Source: Candolleomyces eurysporus (Eukaryota > Basidiomycota > Agaricomycetes > Agaricales > Psathyrellaceae). From it: a DNA stretch of 37,273 bases. Below, piece by piece: positions 1 through 11,610 of the stretch. Position numbers and translations under genes: made by a program. The notes beneath the pieces were generated by a model, which searched no databases, had not been told where the DNA came from, and was given only the letters and a program-made list of their open reading frames with translations. Numbering within the stretch: the first letter of the stretch is position 1; every line of letters starts with the position of its first letter. Where the stretch lies: assembly GCA_027579435.1 (NCBI GenBank), contig JANBPK010000901.1, positions 1 through 37,273 of the forward strand, in the 5' to 3' direction.

Positions 1-1885
1 GCAAATGTGTTGTGAGATCATATGCTACCTCCATCTCTATTAAGCTGTTAGCATTACAGTATCTACATATTCAGAAATACACTGTTTAGCTAGCAGANTT
101 TTCTCCCTGAATTGTGTGTTTCTGGTTTCATCCAGAATATGATGGTCACTATGGCCAATGGCACACCTGCAATTGCCGTTCCAAACCAACATCCAGGCAG
201 ATTGTAGCAATTCCAGTCCCTGAATCTAGGTGGATGCTAAAGTGGTGCACATCCAGCCTAATTAGACAGTATCCAACCCTGTGATTCCATAACCAAATAG
301 TCTCTTATAAAGGACAGCCATGTGCAGGGCAACACAGATCAAGGGAGCAAAAATCAAAGGCAAACACACATAGACTATGATTCTTTGTAAGTGGGCTAGA
401 CTGGAAGCACTAAATCATTGTCCTACAGGAGGAGCCACTGTCCAGTGTTATGACTCCAAAATACAAGCCAGATAGAATGCTCAATTTGAAAAGGATCACT
501 TACAAGAATGAAAGGCCCATTGATATTCCTGAAGTACTGCCAGGCATCAGTGTCCTGTAGCTGGACTTGCTCTTGAAAAAAAGACAGGTAGCACAAGTCA
601 CCATATTTGCATAGTTGACATAGGGGCCCATTGATGTAGTTGAGGAGACCACTCTAGTCTGCATAGGCTCAGATAGCTAGGTGAGGAGCGCCTCATATAG
701 TGTGGGCAAAGATCCAATGCTCTATTCTGGTGCACTGGCATCCAAACATATGGATCACACTCACAATCTATCATAGTTCAAACAAGTGTTTACACAAGTT
801 CAATGGAGTATGGGCAATCAAGGAGAAACAGAGGTGTAATCCTTCTGCCCCTGCAGCAAACACATTGATTGCACATGCACACATGCATGGATATGGTCTC
901 ACTCTCTCTTTTTTCCTCTCCATTGTAACAAGACTTAAAATTTTTGCTACCCTCCCAGTATCCCACCCTTGTTACATAGCAGTTGACCTTGTCATAATAT
1001 GTGAGCTGACTGGCCTCAGGCCATTGGCTCATTGCCCACTATGACCACTCTAAGCTCTCTACAGTGCCCAGTTCTTTATTGGATCCAGTCTAGCATATCC
1101 ACCCTACTCAGCCAGGATCCTCTACCACACCATTGCCAGGTCACATTTGTACTGTTTGTGCAACAAGTCAGCCAAATCGAGAAATGTGAAAACAAAATGA
1201 TGGGTGATTACTCACAAAGTGCAATGCTTGTTCATTAGTTGCAGGTATTGAGCCCAGTGAATCTTTGTGCAAGTCAAAGATGAACAGCATGAGGTTGGCA
1301 AATAAACAGTCTTGCTTTGACATTGCACCAGGCACAATGTAGAATTTGTGGGGGCTTGGATGAGTTATGGTTAGAACTTTGAGTGCCTATGAGGCATTCA
1401 CAAAACTACAATGAAGAGAATTAGTCTGTTAGTAAATACACCAAACTATGATAGAGAAAGCACCAGAAGTAGGTCAGAGAAAGCAATAGTGCTAGGAATA
1501 TACCTGAGATGCTGACAAAATGATGAATGTTAACCTTTTTGAAGGCCAATTCAATTAATTTGTTTGCAAAATGAACTCCCATATGCTTCAATAGTGCTTA
1601 TACTCAACAACAGCAAGCAATGGGTAAATAGAAACCTCTGTTCAATGGGATGAATATTTTGATATGTGTGTTATCTGCAGTTGCAGAATATATATAAAGG
1701 ACAGAAAGAGCATGACACACAAAAAGTAGAATGGATTTTAAAGGAGCTAAGAGTATTAACAGAGAAAGTCAATTGAAAACCTAAGCATGGCAAGTTACAA
1801 AACAAAATCATGATCGGTATTGGCAAAACTTACTGTGTTGATGGGCCAGGGCTGGTGGGTTTGATGATCACTGGGGGGAGCCTCC
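1..1885. other. CpG-poor stretch with no recognisable gene
   Basis: No reading frame here has domain-like content; the longest frames (for example 700-1044) look random. CpG dinucleotides are very rare, as in the adjoining WD40-coding sequence, and TG/CA are abundant. Part of it is presumably the 3' flank of the minus-strand NLR gene that ends near 1.9 kb. I see no matching copy elsewhere in the window, no tRNA and no terminal repeats. Confidence 0.6.
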
Positions 1886-1936
1886 TTACATCTTAAAAGA
1901 ATTAAATAGAGTAAAACAAGTCAGAGATTTTGCAAC

Positions 1937-4900
1937 TTACTTCTGCCAGTCAGGACCATGATAAACTGCATTGGTGAGTTCAACCTTGGTAGTCTGAAGA
2001 TTTCCAATGATGAGACAATTATGATTGTGGTGAAGGCCAGTCTGGCAATAGGGTGGAACCCAGAGCAAAAGGTCTCCTGAGGAGTTTTGAATCCAACCAT
2101 TGTTATTAAATGTCAGGGTCCCAGCTTGAAAGTTATGGAGAAACAGAAGCTTGCTGTTACACTCTGCTGTTGGCTTCAGAGCTGGCTGTTCTCTCTGAGC
2201 ATCCCACAGCCTGATGGTCTTGTCAGCTGAGCCTGAGACAATATACTTGCTTTCAGGAGAGAATGCAACAGACAAGACACAGTCACTATGACCTGTCATT
2301 GCCTCTGATGCTGGCTGTCCTGTGTGAGCATCCCACAGCCTAATGGTCTTGTCATCTGAGCCTGAGACAATGTACTTGCCATCAGGAGAGAATGCAATGC
2401 ATGTAACATAGTCAGTATGCCCCATGATTGGCTCCAAGGCTGGCTGTCCCGTTTGAGCATCCCACAGCCTGATGGTATTGTCTTCTGAGCCAGATACAAT
2501 GTACTTACCATCAGGTGAGAATGCAACAGATTTAACATACTCGCTATGCCCTGTCATTGGCTCTAGGGCTGGTTTTCCTGTCTGACCATCCCACAGTCTA
2601 ATAGTATTGTCGTCTGAGGCTGAGACAATGTACTTGCCATCAGGAGAAAACATGACAGATGTGACATAGTCACTATGGCCTGTAATTGGCTCCAAGACTG
2701 GCTGTCCTGTCTGTGCATGCCACAGTCTGATAGTCTTATCTGCTGAGCCTGAGACAACATATTTTCCATCAGGAGAGAATGCAACAGATACAACATAGTG
2801 GCTATGCCCCACCATTGGCTCCAAGGCTGCCTCTCCTGTTTGAGCATCCCACAACCTGATTGTGTTGTCATCTGAGCCTGAGGCAATATGATTCCCATCA
2901 GAAGAAAAGGCAACAGATGTAACATAGTCACTATGACCTGTCATTGGCTTGAAGACTGGCTGTCCTGTTTGAGCATCCCACAGCCTGATAGTCTTATCTG
3001 CTGAGCCTGAGACAATGTACTTGCCATCAGGAGAAAATGCTGCAGATTTAACATGATCTTCATGCCCTGTCATTGGCTCTAAGGCTGGCTGCCCTGTGTC
3101 AGCATCCCATATCCTGATAGTCTCATCTGCTGAGCCTGAGGCAATGTATCTGCCATCGGAAGAGAATGCAACAGATGTCACATATTCGCCATGCCCTGTT
3201 ATTGGCTCCAATGCTTGTTGTCCTGTCTGAGCATCCCACACCCTGATAGTATTGTCTGATGAGNCCTGAGACAATATACTTGCCTTCAGGAGAAAATGCA
3301 ATAGACATGNATACAGTCACTATGACCTATCATTGGCTCCAATGCTGGCTGTCCTGTCTGAGCATCCCACAGCCTAATTGTGTTGTCTGCTGAGCCTGAG
3401 ACAATATACTTGCCTTCAGGAGAAAATGCAACAGACCAAACATAGTTGCTATGACATGTCATTGGCTCCAAGACTGGCTGTCCTGTTTGAGCATCCCAAA
3501 GTCTGATGGTCTTGTCATCAGAACCTGAGACAATGTACTTGCTATCAGGAGAGAATGCAACAGATGAGACATGGTCACTGTGCCCTAGAATTGGCTCCAA
3601 AACTGGCTGGCCTGTCTGAGCATCCCACAGCCTAATGGTCTTGTCATCTGAGCCTGATGCAATGTATTTGCCATCAGGAGAGAAGGCAACAGACCTAATA
3701 ATGCTGCCATGTCCTGTCATTGGCTGCAAAGCTGGCTTTCCTGTCTGAGCATCCCACACTCTGACAGTGCTGTCTAGTGACCCTGAGACAATGTATTTTC
3801 CATTAGGAGAGAATGCAACACTCTTGACAGAATGGCTGTTCCCTGTCATTGGCTCTAATACTGCTTGCCCTGTCTGAGCACTCCACAGTTGAATGACTCC
3901 ATTCCAAAGGCCAGAAACAATGTATTTGCTGTTGGGTGAGAAGGCAACAGACCATATTCCCTGTTGTGTTGGTATCATTGATACTACTTGTTTCTGAGCC
4001 AAGTTATGATGGATAATGGGAACTGACTCTGCAATATTCAGAAGAGCATGCACTGGCTGTTCTGTTGCAGCATAGAATGGGAGTGCTGACAGATATAAAT
4101 GAGGAGCACTATGGGAAATGGGTGCAGCAAAGTTGTGCACAAAATCTCCAATATTGTTCAGCAATGGCCCAAGCTCAGTTGATACTAGTTTCTGTACAGT
4201 TTGTCAGTCCCTATGCTGTGGATTCATTCATCATATACTCACCTTGGATATTTGCCACAGAGTATTGTGGGCATAGCTGACATTTTTCAACACACTCAGA
4301 GCTTCCAGCCAATACAAAACTTTCTCAGTCTCTACAAACTCCTGTATCTTCAGCTGCAGAAGCTGAGTAATTCCAGCATGGAGAACATGCTCTCCCCAAG
4401 CCGTGCATGCATAAGCTAGTGCAGCTTCAACTTGAAGAGAGGTAGGTTGGTCATCATTGCTCCTATATGAAGTCTTGGCTCCTGAGATCCCAAAGTATAG
4501 TCCAGAGTCCATGAGTGTGAAACATGCCCCAGCTGTGTGACAATGTGCAGTACATCTGTCAATAGCCCATTGGTTGCCATGATACTTTTCTGCTGTTAAG
4601 TAGTCCACAAATGATGCATGAAAGATTGAGATTGGAGCATCATCACAACCCTCATCAGGGATTTGAACAACAGAATGAAGGGATTTGAAGGCCTCCCTAA
4701 TTGCTAATGCATCTGTGCTGAGCAATTTGGCATAGGTGTTCACTGAGATAGGCTTCTGGGCTGTGAGAAGGAGTGACAGGCAGGAGCATATCATATCTGC
4801 CTCCTCTTGTTCCAGCTCTTTGAATGCTTCAGTCAAGATCCTGCTGTACAAGGCCCCAATCCCAGAAAGCTGAACATTTGAAGCTGGTCGGCCAAGTTCC

Positions 4901-7181
4901 TGGAACCGTTTCAAGTGATTCCCAGAGTAAGTTGCAATGTATGCAACCATAGTGGCTGCTATGATAAACAGTGTTCCTGAGACATTGAGAATTGTCTGAA
5001 TCTCTGGAGGTGGCCAGTCTGCCTGATAGTGTTTATACACCCTTGGGATGTGTTTGAACCGTTCATTCAGGTAGAGCAGTATATCAGCTCTGACAATGTC
5101 AGCTTCAATGTCATGGAGCCGGAGCCACCCATGGTGGGTAGATGCTTCAAAGGACTCCCGAAGAGAGATTTCGGGGCGGCTAGTGAGGAAGAACTTGAGT
5201 GGGATTGTTGGCCTCTGCGACACAATTGCAGCGAGGAAGAGCTTAACAGCATCTTGATCCTCGCACTCATCAAGAGCATCAACACCAAGCACGAGGAGCT
5301 CATTGGCAGCAAAGGTCTTCTCGGCAGGCTGGAGGATGAGTTTCGAGTACTGGTCTTTCAACTCCATCTCTGCTGGATTTCTACAGCCCCTGTCAGACTC
5401 GAGAATCGCTTCAAGTGCGTCGCCAAATTTGGGTCGTTCCTCCGCCAAAATCTTCGCGAGGGTGGGGATGATGAGATACACGTCTCTCTTATCCGATTCT
5501 TTGAGCGTACAAAAGAAGCTCGCGCCCAGAAGTCCCCGGTCGTTGAGCTGGGAGCAAAGAGTCTTCGAGACGGTGGTCTTTCCTGTCCCAGCAAGGCCAC
5601 TAAGCCAGAACAGGTGAGGAGAACTCGGATCCGTCGCCCAGACGAGCAACATGGCCAGTAGCGATACCCGAGATCCGGGGATGCACCCGGGACCTCGTTT
5701 TGCATTGCTATGCTCTGCGCCTTCCACTCTCCCAAGTTTCAGGAGCGTATCTGATTTCATGGCTGAGCTGCGTGATAAATGAGGGAATCAGATCAACGTA
5801 CTGGATCTCTTCAGCGACTGCACGGTGCGTTCGATAGTGCGCATAATCCCGGTGTGGTCTTCAATTACTATCGGGACCCATGAGACGCCGGAACTTATAC
5901 TACGAAACCAGACGCACCGTCGATTCGTTCCTTCAACCAGGTAACCCCACTCACAATCTGGAGGGTCTGAGCTCTATTCTCAACAATGACGTCGAACTAG
6001 ATAGTTGTGAGTCATCGTCACAAGTACGACCAACGAAGGCTCACCATTGCTATCTCGATCGCAAACCTAATCTCCTGCGTAAGCTTCAACACCTCTTGCT
6101 TGTCTTGCGGGGCGAGCATCACTCGTTCAACCCTCGATCTAGCTGGATTCACCTTTTCTTGAAGCATCTTCTGTTTCTCCTCCAGAGTCCTGCAGGATCC
6201 AGCATGGTCTGAGTAAGTTGACGCTCGGGATGAAGGAACTGCTCTCACCGTAACAATCCATCAAAACGGTCCTTCACCTCTTGCGAAACATCGGGCGGAC
6301 AAGAGTCCATGATTCTCGACAACACCTCCACCCTCTTGAGAAGTTCGTCGAATTCCTGCTTATTCTCCCCATATGCCTACTCATAGATTAATGGGGGAAA
6401 TAACTCGTTAGAGGAAGGACTTACATCGATCGTCTCGCAAATGACCAGCAGTCCTGCAGCGACGCTCTTCAATNGGGGGGAAAGCGTCTGACACAAAGAC
6501 AACCTTCCGCAGTGTAGCGTTGACGCCTTCGTAGATCTTGCTTGCAAGTCCCGCTGGTTGGTGTTCGACGTGAGCAGTACTCTCTTGAGGCTTGTTTGCC
6601 GCGTGAGATGTCGCAGCGGCAGGGATGCTTGATTGAGCTGGAGGCAACGGGTCCGAAGGATCGCCCTCTACGACCGCCACACTGTGGTCCTGGATCGGAT
6701 TCTCGACGTGAGTGGTGGTTCCCTGCGCCTCTCCCTCTCCTTGAGACTCCGCCAAGCGCCCGCTGGGAAGGAACGCGGTCAAGACCTGCGACCCGCCGTT
6801 ATGATCAAAGGCTGAAGTGGAGGGCATGAGCGCATTCTCGTCGTTCTGTGCTGGAAGGGAGGGTATAGGTTCTGACGAAGTAGATTGGATCGCCTGACTG
6901 GGAAGATCTTGACGAAGATGGCCACCGATAGTTGTATCGACGTTGTCCCGATTGCTTTGGATTTCGCTGCGAGTGGTGTTCTCGGCCAGCGGACTGGAAA
7001 TGGCGACGTCCTGGACAGCTTGAGAGCTAGTGCCTGGACCTCCAGCAACGGTGGAATGCGCGGTGGTGCGAGAAAGAGAGGACGAGGGTGTGCGGGAGCC
7101 GAGCGGATCCTTGAAGAACCTTTTGATTCGATCACGTTTTCGAGGTTTGCTACGCTGCTCTGCTGGGGGATCCATGTCCAA
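1937..7181 (-). CDS. NACHT-WD40 NLR-like protein (STAND NTPase), multi-exon
   Basis: Predicted intracellular signal-transducing ATPase of the NACHT/WD40 class (relatives of Podospora HET-D/E and HNWD), a family linked to non-self recognition and cell death. Exons supported by GT-AG borders: 7181-6425, 6376-6249, 6189-6045, 5996-5955, 5867-5802, 5762-4243, 4191-1937, giving about 1,635 aa. The start codon opens MDMDPPAEQR, followed by about 200 residues of Ser/Pro/Thr-rich, probably disordered sequence, then helical linker exons (LLKRVEVLSRIMDS; EEKQKMLQEKV). The NACHT domain shows Walker A GLAGTGKTT (near 5572-5599) and Walker B VDALDECED (near 5266-5298). Fourteen WD40 repeats follow, then a tail ending HGPDWQK. 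Coding is intact only if three 'n' columns (6474, 3310, 3264) are treated as spurious insertions. Exons 5996-5955 and 5867-5802 disagree in phase by one base, so that join is uncertain. A gtaagt directly at the stop allows an alternative last exon ending at 1886. Start and family are firm; small exons less so. Confidence 0.85.
2185..3960 (-). repeat. 14 tandem WD40 repeats, 129-bp (43-residue) period
   Basis: Each unit reads roughly x-x-V-x-S-V-A-F-S-P-D-G-K-Y-I-V-S-G-S-x-D-x-T-I-R-L-W-D-A-Q-T-G-Q-P-x-L-E-P-M-x-G-H, enough for about two seven-bladed propellers. Units are nearly identical apart from a few positions: the residues just after GH (SDY, SEY, GEY, EDH, SNY, SHY, TDY), the residue before SVAF (T, K, V, W, S, L), and the pair before T-I-R. 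The high internal identity implies recent unit exchange, as in the 'high internal conservation' WD40 arrays of fungal NLRs. Confidence 0.9.
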
Positions 7182-7810
7182 TTATTCACGAATACGAAGT
7201 AAGGTCGAGGGAGATCGTGAATGAGGCTGGTGGAAGTAGTAGTCAAAGAGGGCAACCGCAATGTATCGCTCGAGATCGGTCCGGGAAGAGCAGGTTCACG
7301 TGATGTGCTGTGAAGGAGTCAAGCAGATTGTCCTTGAGGTCGCCGCAGAACCTAGCCGCCGACGACACACCGTGTCACCTGAAATCAGACTAGCACCTGC
7401 CTGAGCGCGCCGCCCTCTCTTCCTGCGCTGAGAAGCGTGCGGGGGCATGGATGTAGTGAAGGGAAGGAAGAACAAATCGATTCACAAAACTAGGTCATAG
7501 GGACTCGACAAAAGAACTCTGAACGGGGACACTATTCACAAAAGAGAACAACGAGGAATAAGTTAAGGAGTCAATTGAAGAAGGTAGGATCTTCTTNCTC
7601 GAGACCACCGGTTGTTATCACCAAAAAAAATGAAAGATGGGGACATAGAGGATGGAAGGATGCGATAGAAAGCAATTGACGAGTCGGCCTAGAGTAAAGA
7701 AGTACGACAGCGGAAANGGAGTAGGCGTGCAGGGAGTGGGAGCGCGAGGGTGCAANTCGGCCGCTGGTGAAGGAGGAATGGGAGATGTAGACTTGGGCAT
7801 ATCCTCTCCG
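7182..7810. other. Upstream flank of the NLR gene; no gene supported
   Basis: CpG-rich sequence between the NLR start codon and the X segment. The short frames here are interrupted by n or overlap antisense and carry no domain. It probably holds the NLR promoter, but I cannot point to a convincing TATA box or other site. Confidence 0.4.
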
Positions 7811-7811
7811 G

Positions 7812-9420
7812 CCCTCACCCAATCCACAGGTCCACCACCCGACAGGACGAGCCACACGCTATTGCTAGTATTCACCATCCGCCTCCTCCTGAGTGAATAT
7901 TCATCCGGACCATGTTCCTCGACAGCAACAGCCACCCCCGACTAACAAATCGAACCCGCTGCAGCCGCGAACCTTTTACCAGCACTTCAGGGTAACCCAA
8001 GGTGTCGGGCTCAGCCCACTCATAACGGTGGCCGTAACAAGCTTATCCACGGGCGCCATCGGTGCAGGACTCGCCGGAGTCCTGGAGAGGGTAGGATCGT
8101 AAGGCGTTGGGAGGTGTCTTGTAGGATGTCATACGNNACTACGAGGACATAGCGTCCCTGGATAGTACATTTTCGGGGGAGACATNTGGGCTGCCCGAGT
8201 TGGCCGGGACTGTGAGGGAAGGGCGTCGGTCAGTCGGGNGTTATGACCATGAGAGGGAAAGAAAGGAATAATAGGGAAGAAACGAAAGAATGTAAGGGGC
8301 AACAGAAAGAAGGACGAAGATTTTGGTATACAGCAAAGGAGAGAAAGGGTCGAAGGAAACGATCAGGGAGTGAAGGCTGGACGAGTTAAAAGCAGAGTAC
8401 AAAGGAACAGGACTGGTCGAAGGCAAGGGACGAAAGCAAGAAACGAGAGGATCTCACATACCATTCTTCGCTACGGGGATCCACGTTTATACTCATCGGC
8501 CCTGCATGTACCCTCATGTGCTACCGACGGCGACGTTCACATGGCTGTTCACCTATTGCGTGTCTGATGTTGGCTTGGGTTACGACGAAGAAGTAGGCGA
8601 TTCGTGCGGTTAGTGATGCTGGTGGTTGAGTGGTGGAGACAATGGGGTCCGCAATAGTCGCAAGACANGGCGCGACAATGTCGGTGTGGATGTCGCGCGG
8701 GCGCAGTGTGACGACGTGGTGGGTAGGTCGAGGTCGNGAGCATCGGTGGTCGGGCAAGGACTATTCAACGGACGACCACGAGTCAAGCCAAAAAGCANAG
8801 TATCGACTGACGAAGATTATGGTAACCTTATCAGCCAACCACTGCGCCGTGGAGGAAAGGGTTGAAGACTCACCGGTGACACTACGATGGGGCTCTAGGG
8901 GTAGCGATTGCGCAGGTTAGAGCCATCTACAATGTCCTGACTCTCCAGTTCAGCTGAGCCAAGCACCGGGCGTTGATCTACTTGTACGTTTAGCGAGGNA
9001 GAAGAAGCTCCTGGACTGTACGCACATATGATGGAAGGACGGGGCCTGAGTGGGTGTCGGCGTCCATGGTTGAGCGCAGGTGGCAGGCGAGTACGATCAC
9101 CCGGAACGGCCCCGAGATAGCCGATCCGGACCGCTTACGCAGGCTCGCTTTCCTCCGCCTCCTTGACTCTGGATTTACAGGCGTTACTAGTGGTAGGTTG
9201 GTGGGTCAGGAGGAAGCGAAGTAGGGAACGCTCGTCAAGTANAGCTGGAAATTAGCGGCGATAGAATCGAGTAGACGGGAATAGCGCAGCTCTCCAGCCG
9301 GTAGCCCCCTCTGTATCAGTTGCTAAAGCCTACGAGCTGGGTATTAGTAGAGAGTAGTTAGTTGGCACTNACGAATAAATACTGCTGATTGAATGCGTAC
9401 CGTGTCGAATCATGTTGACT
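7812..9420. repeat. Segment X, a degenerate duplicated block (partner of Y)
   Basis: The plus strand aligns with 11,611-12,575 and then with 14,010-14,270. Shared landmarks include ccctcacccaatcc, gcgttgggaggtg(t/c)cttgtagga, gtgggtgtcggcgtcca, and later acgatcacccggaacggcc and agacgggagta/agacgggaata. It probably derives from a minus-strand gene, because several minus frames (8521-8757, 7618-7935) align with minus frames in Y. Stops, n bases and frame changes prevent a gene model. I do not recognise the protein. Confidence 0.6.
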
Positions 9421-10630
9421 CCCTCGCCGCACGACGAGATGCAAAGAAGAGCGTGGACGAGCAAGTGCCNGAGAAAACCAAAGTATCAGCACAGAGTGAA
9501 GAGCCTTGGAAGAATCTTCTCTGGAGGCTGAGCATAAAATCAAACAGTGTTCAATGTCTACGTATCAAGCATCGGACTCNGAGTGGGTCCGGATCCGAGG
9601 CAAGTGTACCGAATACGAGGACGGATTTCCCATTGAGAACAATGTCATCCCTCNTTCGGGCTTTTCATNGACTCCNCGTATCCCCAGTGATCCCACCNTG
9701 AATCCGACCTCGTAGTCACCTCTAGAACCTTGAAACGTCTTCTCATGGCACCAATNCCCTGCTCTTGCCTGATCATGGCCGCTCCCGAGTCTCGAAGACC
9801 TAACCTGGATGGGAACTGACAACTTTCTTGGTGCCTGGCGTCACTTCGAATCTCGTTTAATTCTGCTACTTGCACTGATGCCTTTGTCTTTGACCAAAGG
9901 CGCTNACCATTCTTTGGCATTAGATAAATTGAAGTTTCATGAGAAACCCGATCAGATACGGGTCGGTAATTGACCTTCTCTCGCAGACATAAAAGTGGAG
10001 AGAGTTACACTAGAGATGTATTAGAGTCGTGCAGCTCTTAAGTCAACTTCCATCCGCACAGGGTCAACTCACCTCGCTTATCGTTCACAAGACGGCATGT
10101 TCTCATTCGAACATGTCTGGACGCAACTCGTCACAACATTGAAACCTTTGGCGTGATAGATTTACTTGTCACCGCTCTGGGCATGTACCTGAGATCAATG
10201 TCAGAAATAGTAAACTCTAGGTACAGCACCTGGCTTAACGATGGCTACGTCGCGGATGACGCAGAGATTTGGAGGATGTAACAAGCCCACTTCCATAAGT
10301 ATCCATCCCTTAGACATGCTCTCATCTCGTTCCGGCTGTGTTTTCGATTCCATTCAATATATTTGATCCTGACATACACGGTCGCGAATAGTGACAGGAC
10401 GTAGGTTTGCTTGAGTCGGCCAAGCACCAATGCTCAGCGGAGAGACGAACGAACATACGAACATCCTAAGTTGGGCGTTGCCTTGTTCGAGGCGGATCGA
10501 CTGATTGATTCAATTTAATTAATATGGAATGTTGCCACCAGCGGCAGAACGGGAAAGTTTACTTCAGGAACAGTTGTCATTACCATACCTTAATGGGGAA
10601 CGTAATGATACTTGGCAGGCTCGGGCGAAC
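9421..10630. other. Region without a convincing gene
   Basis: One plus-strand frame, 9506-9715, has coding-like character around EWVRIRGKCTEYEDGFPIE, but it contains five n-affected codons, has no recognised domain, and no splice partners are evident. From 9,900 to 10,630 I see only short random frames. This is the space upstream of the small secreted protein gene. Confidence 0.4.
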
Positions 10631-10631
10631 A

Positions 10632-10639
10632 GTATATAT
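10632..10639 (+). promoter_or_regulatory. Candidate TATA box of the small secreted protein gene
   Basis: The sequence acagtatatatgctgg lies about 130 bp upstream of the ATG at 10,767, on the gene's strand, ahead of a C/T-rich leader. The spacing suits a basidiomycete core promoter. Supported by position and composition only. Confidence 0.35.
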
Positions 10640-10673
10640 GCTGGGTCGTAGGGAGGAGCCAGTATTCACAATC

Positions 10674-11461
10674 AGTTTCTCGACACACAGCGACCATCTC
10701 AGTCTTTTGAAGCCGAGTCTATCATCTACCCCTTCACTACACTACCTTGAGCCTATCAAAAGCACCATGCAGTTCACTCGCGTCATCTTCACCGCCGCCC
10801 TCGCTGTCTTTGCTGGTATGCCCATCCTCTAATTACCGTTTGAACGTGGAAGTTGTTCAATGAACTGACTTCAACGTACAATTGACAGGATCGTCGTTTG
10901 TTGCTGCGTCGCCTATCCCAGCACCAGCTCCTGTTGCAGAGGCTGATCCTCAAAGCTGCCAGATTCTGAACTCCTGCCACTAAACGTGAGTTTTCGTCCG
11001 CGCTTTGGGTGTCCACCCGAACTTATGGACCAGCAAACTTATAGTCGGTTGTCTAAAGGGGCCGGAATGCAGCACCTCAACATAAATTATCCTCCACAGC
11101 ATCGTTAGATCCTCATTCTTGCGCTACTATCGTCTTTCGTACTTCTCGGGTTTCTCTTCGGGTTCATTTGTCACGCTGCCGCTCCTTTTCGTCGGAAATT
11201 TGCCTTCGGATTCGTCCTCATCGTATCATTATCTTTCGTACCCCGGCTGCCATTATATCATTCGCTCACTCGCTCGAACATTTTTCACTTGCTCTACTCG
11301 GTAGCTCTCTATCTAGCTAGCACACACTCTCTCACCTTTCGGACGCTGATCTATCTCATCTTCCCAACTTAGACTGAAAGATTATGGTGTTTCAACTGTA
11401 TTTGTAGAGATCACCCTCAATCAAAAATTTCGTTCCATCGACTGATGAAGGGCGGGTCGTG
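10674..11461 (+). repeat. Small-secreted-protein locus, copy 1 of an inverted pair
   Basis: This block aligns in reverse orientation with 23,520-23,949, from the leader (acacacagcgaccatctcag) through the 3' flank (gatgaagggcgggtcgtga). Copy 2 lacks 358 bp present here (10,813-11,170). Homology stops at 11,461, where an unrelated membrane-gene fragment begins. Confidence 0.85.
10767..10983 (+). CDS. Small secreted protein (47 aa), two exons
   Basis: Exon 10767-10815, intron 10816-10888 (gtatgc...gacag, 73 bp), exon 10889-10983. The protein begins MQFTRVIFTAALAVFAG, a clear signal peptide with a basic n-region and hydrophobic core. It continues with an Ala/Pro-rich spacer (ASPIPAPAPVAEA) and ends in a short tail with two cysteines, QSCQILNSCH. 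Without the intron the frame stops inside the intron, so the splice is needed. An effector-like or signalling peptide role is inference. It is not a CaaX pheromone precursor, because it ends CH and carries a secretion signal. A gtgag just after the stop may be a 3'UTR intron donor. A truncated inverted paralogue lies at 23.7-23.9 kb. Confidence 0.7.
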
Positions 11462-11590
11462 ACTGAACCACCAACCCTTTACCTACCGTTACGCAGGTGC
11501 TAATAGTCTGCACCAACGTTCTTGTTACGGCGCTCATCTCGCTCCACCTCTATCGCGCACGGCGCACTCTATCCCAAATGCTTCCGTACC
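11462..11590 (+). pseudogene. Fragment of the multi-pass membrane protein gene
   Basis: About 130 bp matching the reverse complement of 15,531-15,655 and the plus strand of 33,768-33,890. It encodes MLIVCTNVLVTALISLHLYR followed by ARRTLSQMLP. It is fused on its left to the secreted-protein 3' flank and on its right to segment Y, and has no start, splice context or remainder. It retains CpG sites, so it resembles the 15-kb copy more than the 33-kb one. Confidence 0.75.
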
Positions 11591-11610
11591 CAGACCCGAG
11601 CATACCCCCT

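Noticed and set aside
5029..5661. A 210-codon plus-strand frame
   Set aside because: It is antisense to the NACHT exon, which has Walker A and B motifs on the minus strand; the plus reading has no domain.
10767..10983. Possible mating pheromone precursor
   Set aside because: It has a signal peptide and ends CH with no CaaX box, unlike basidiomycete lipopeptide pheromones.
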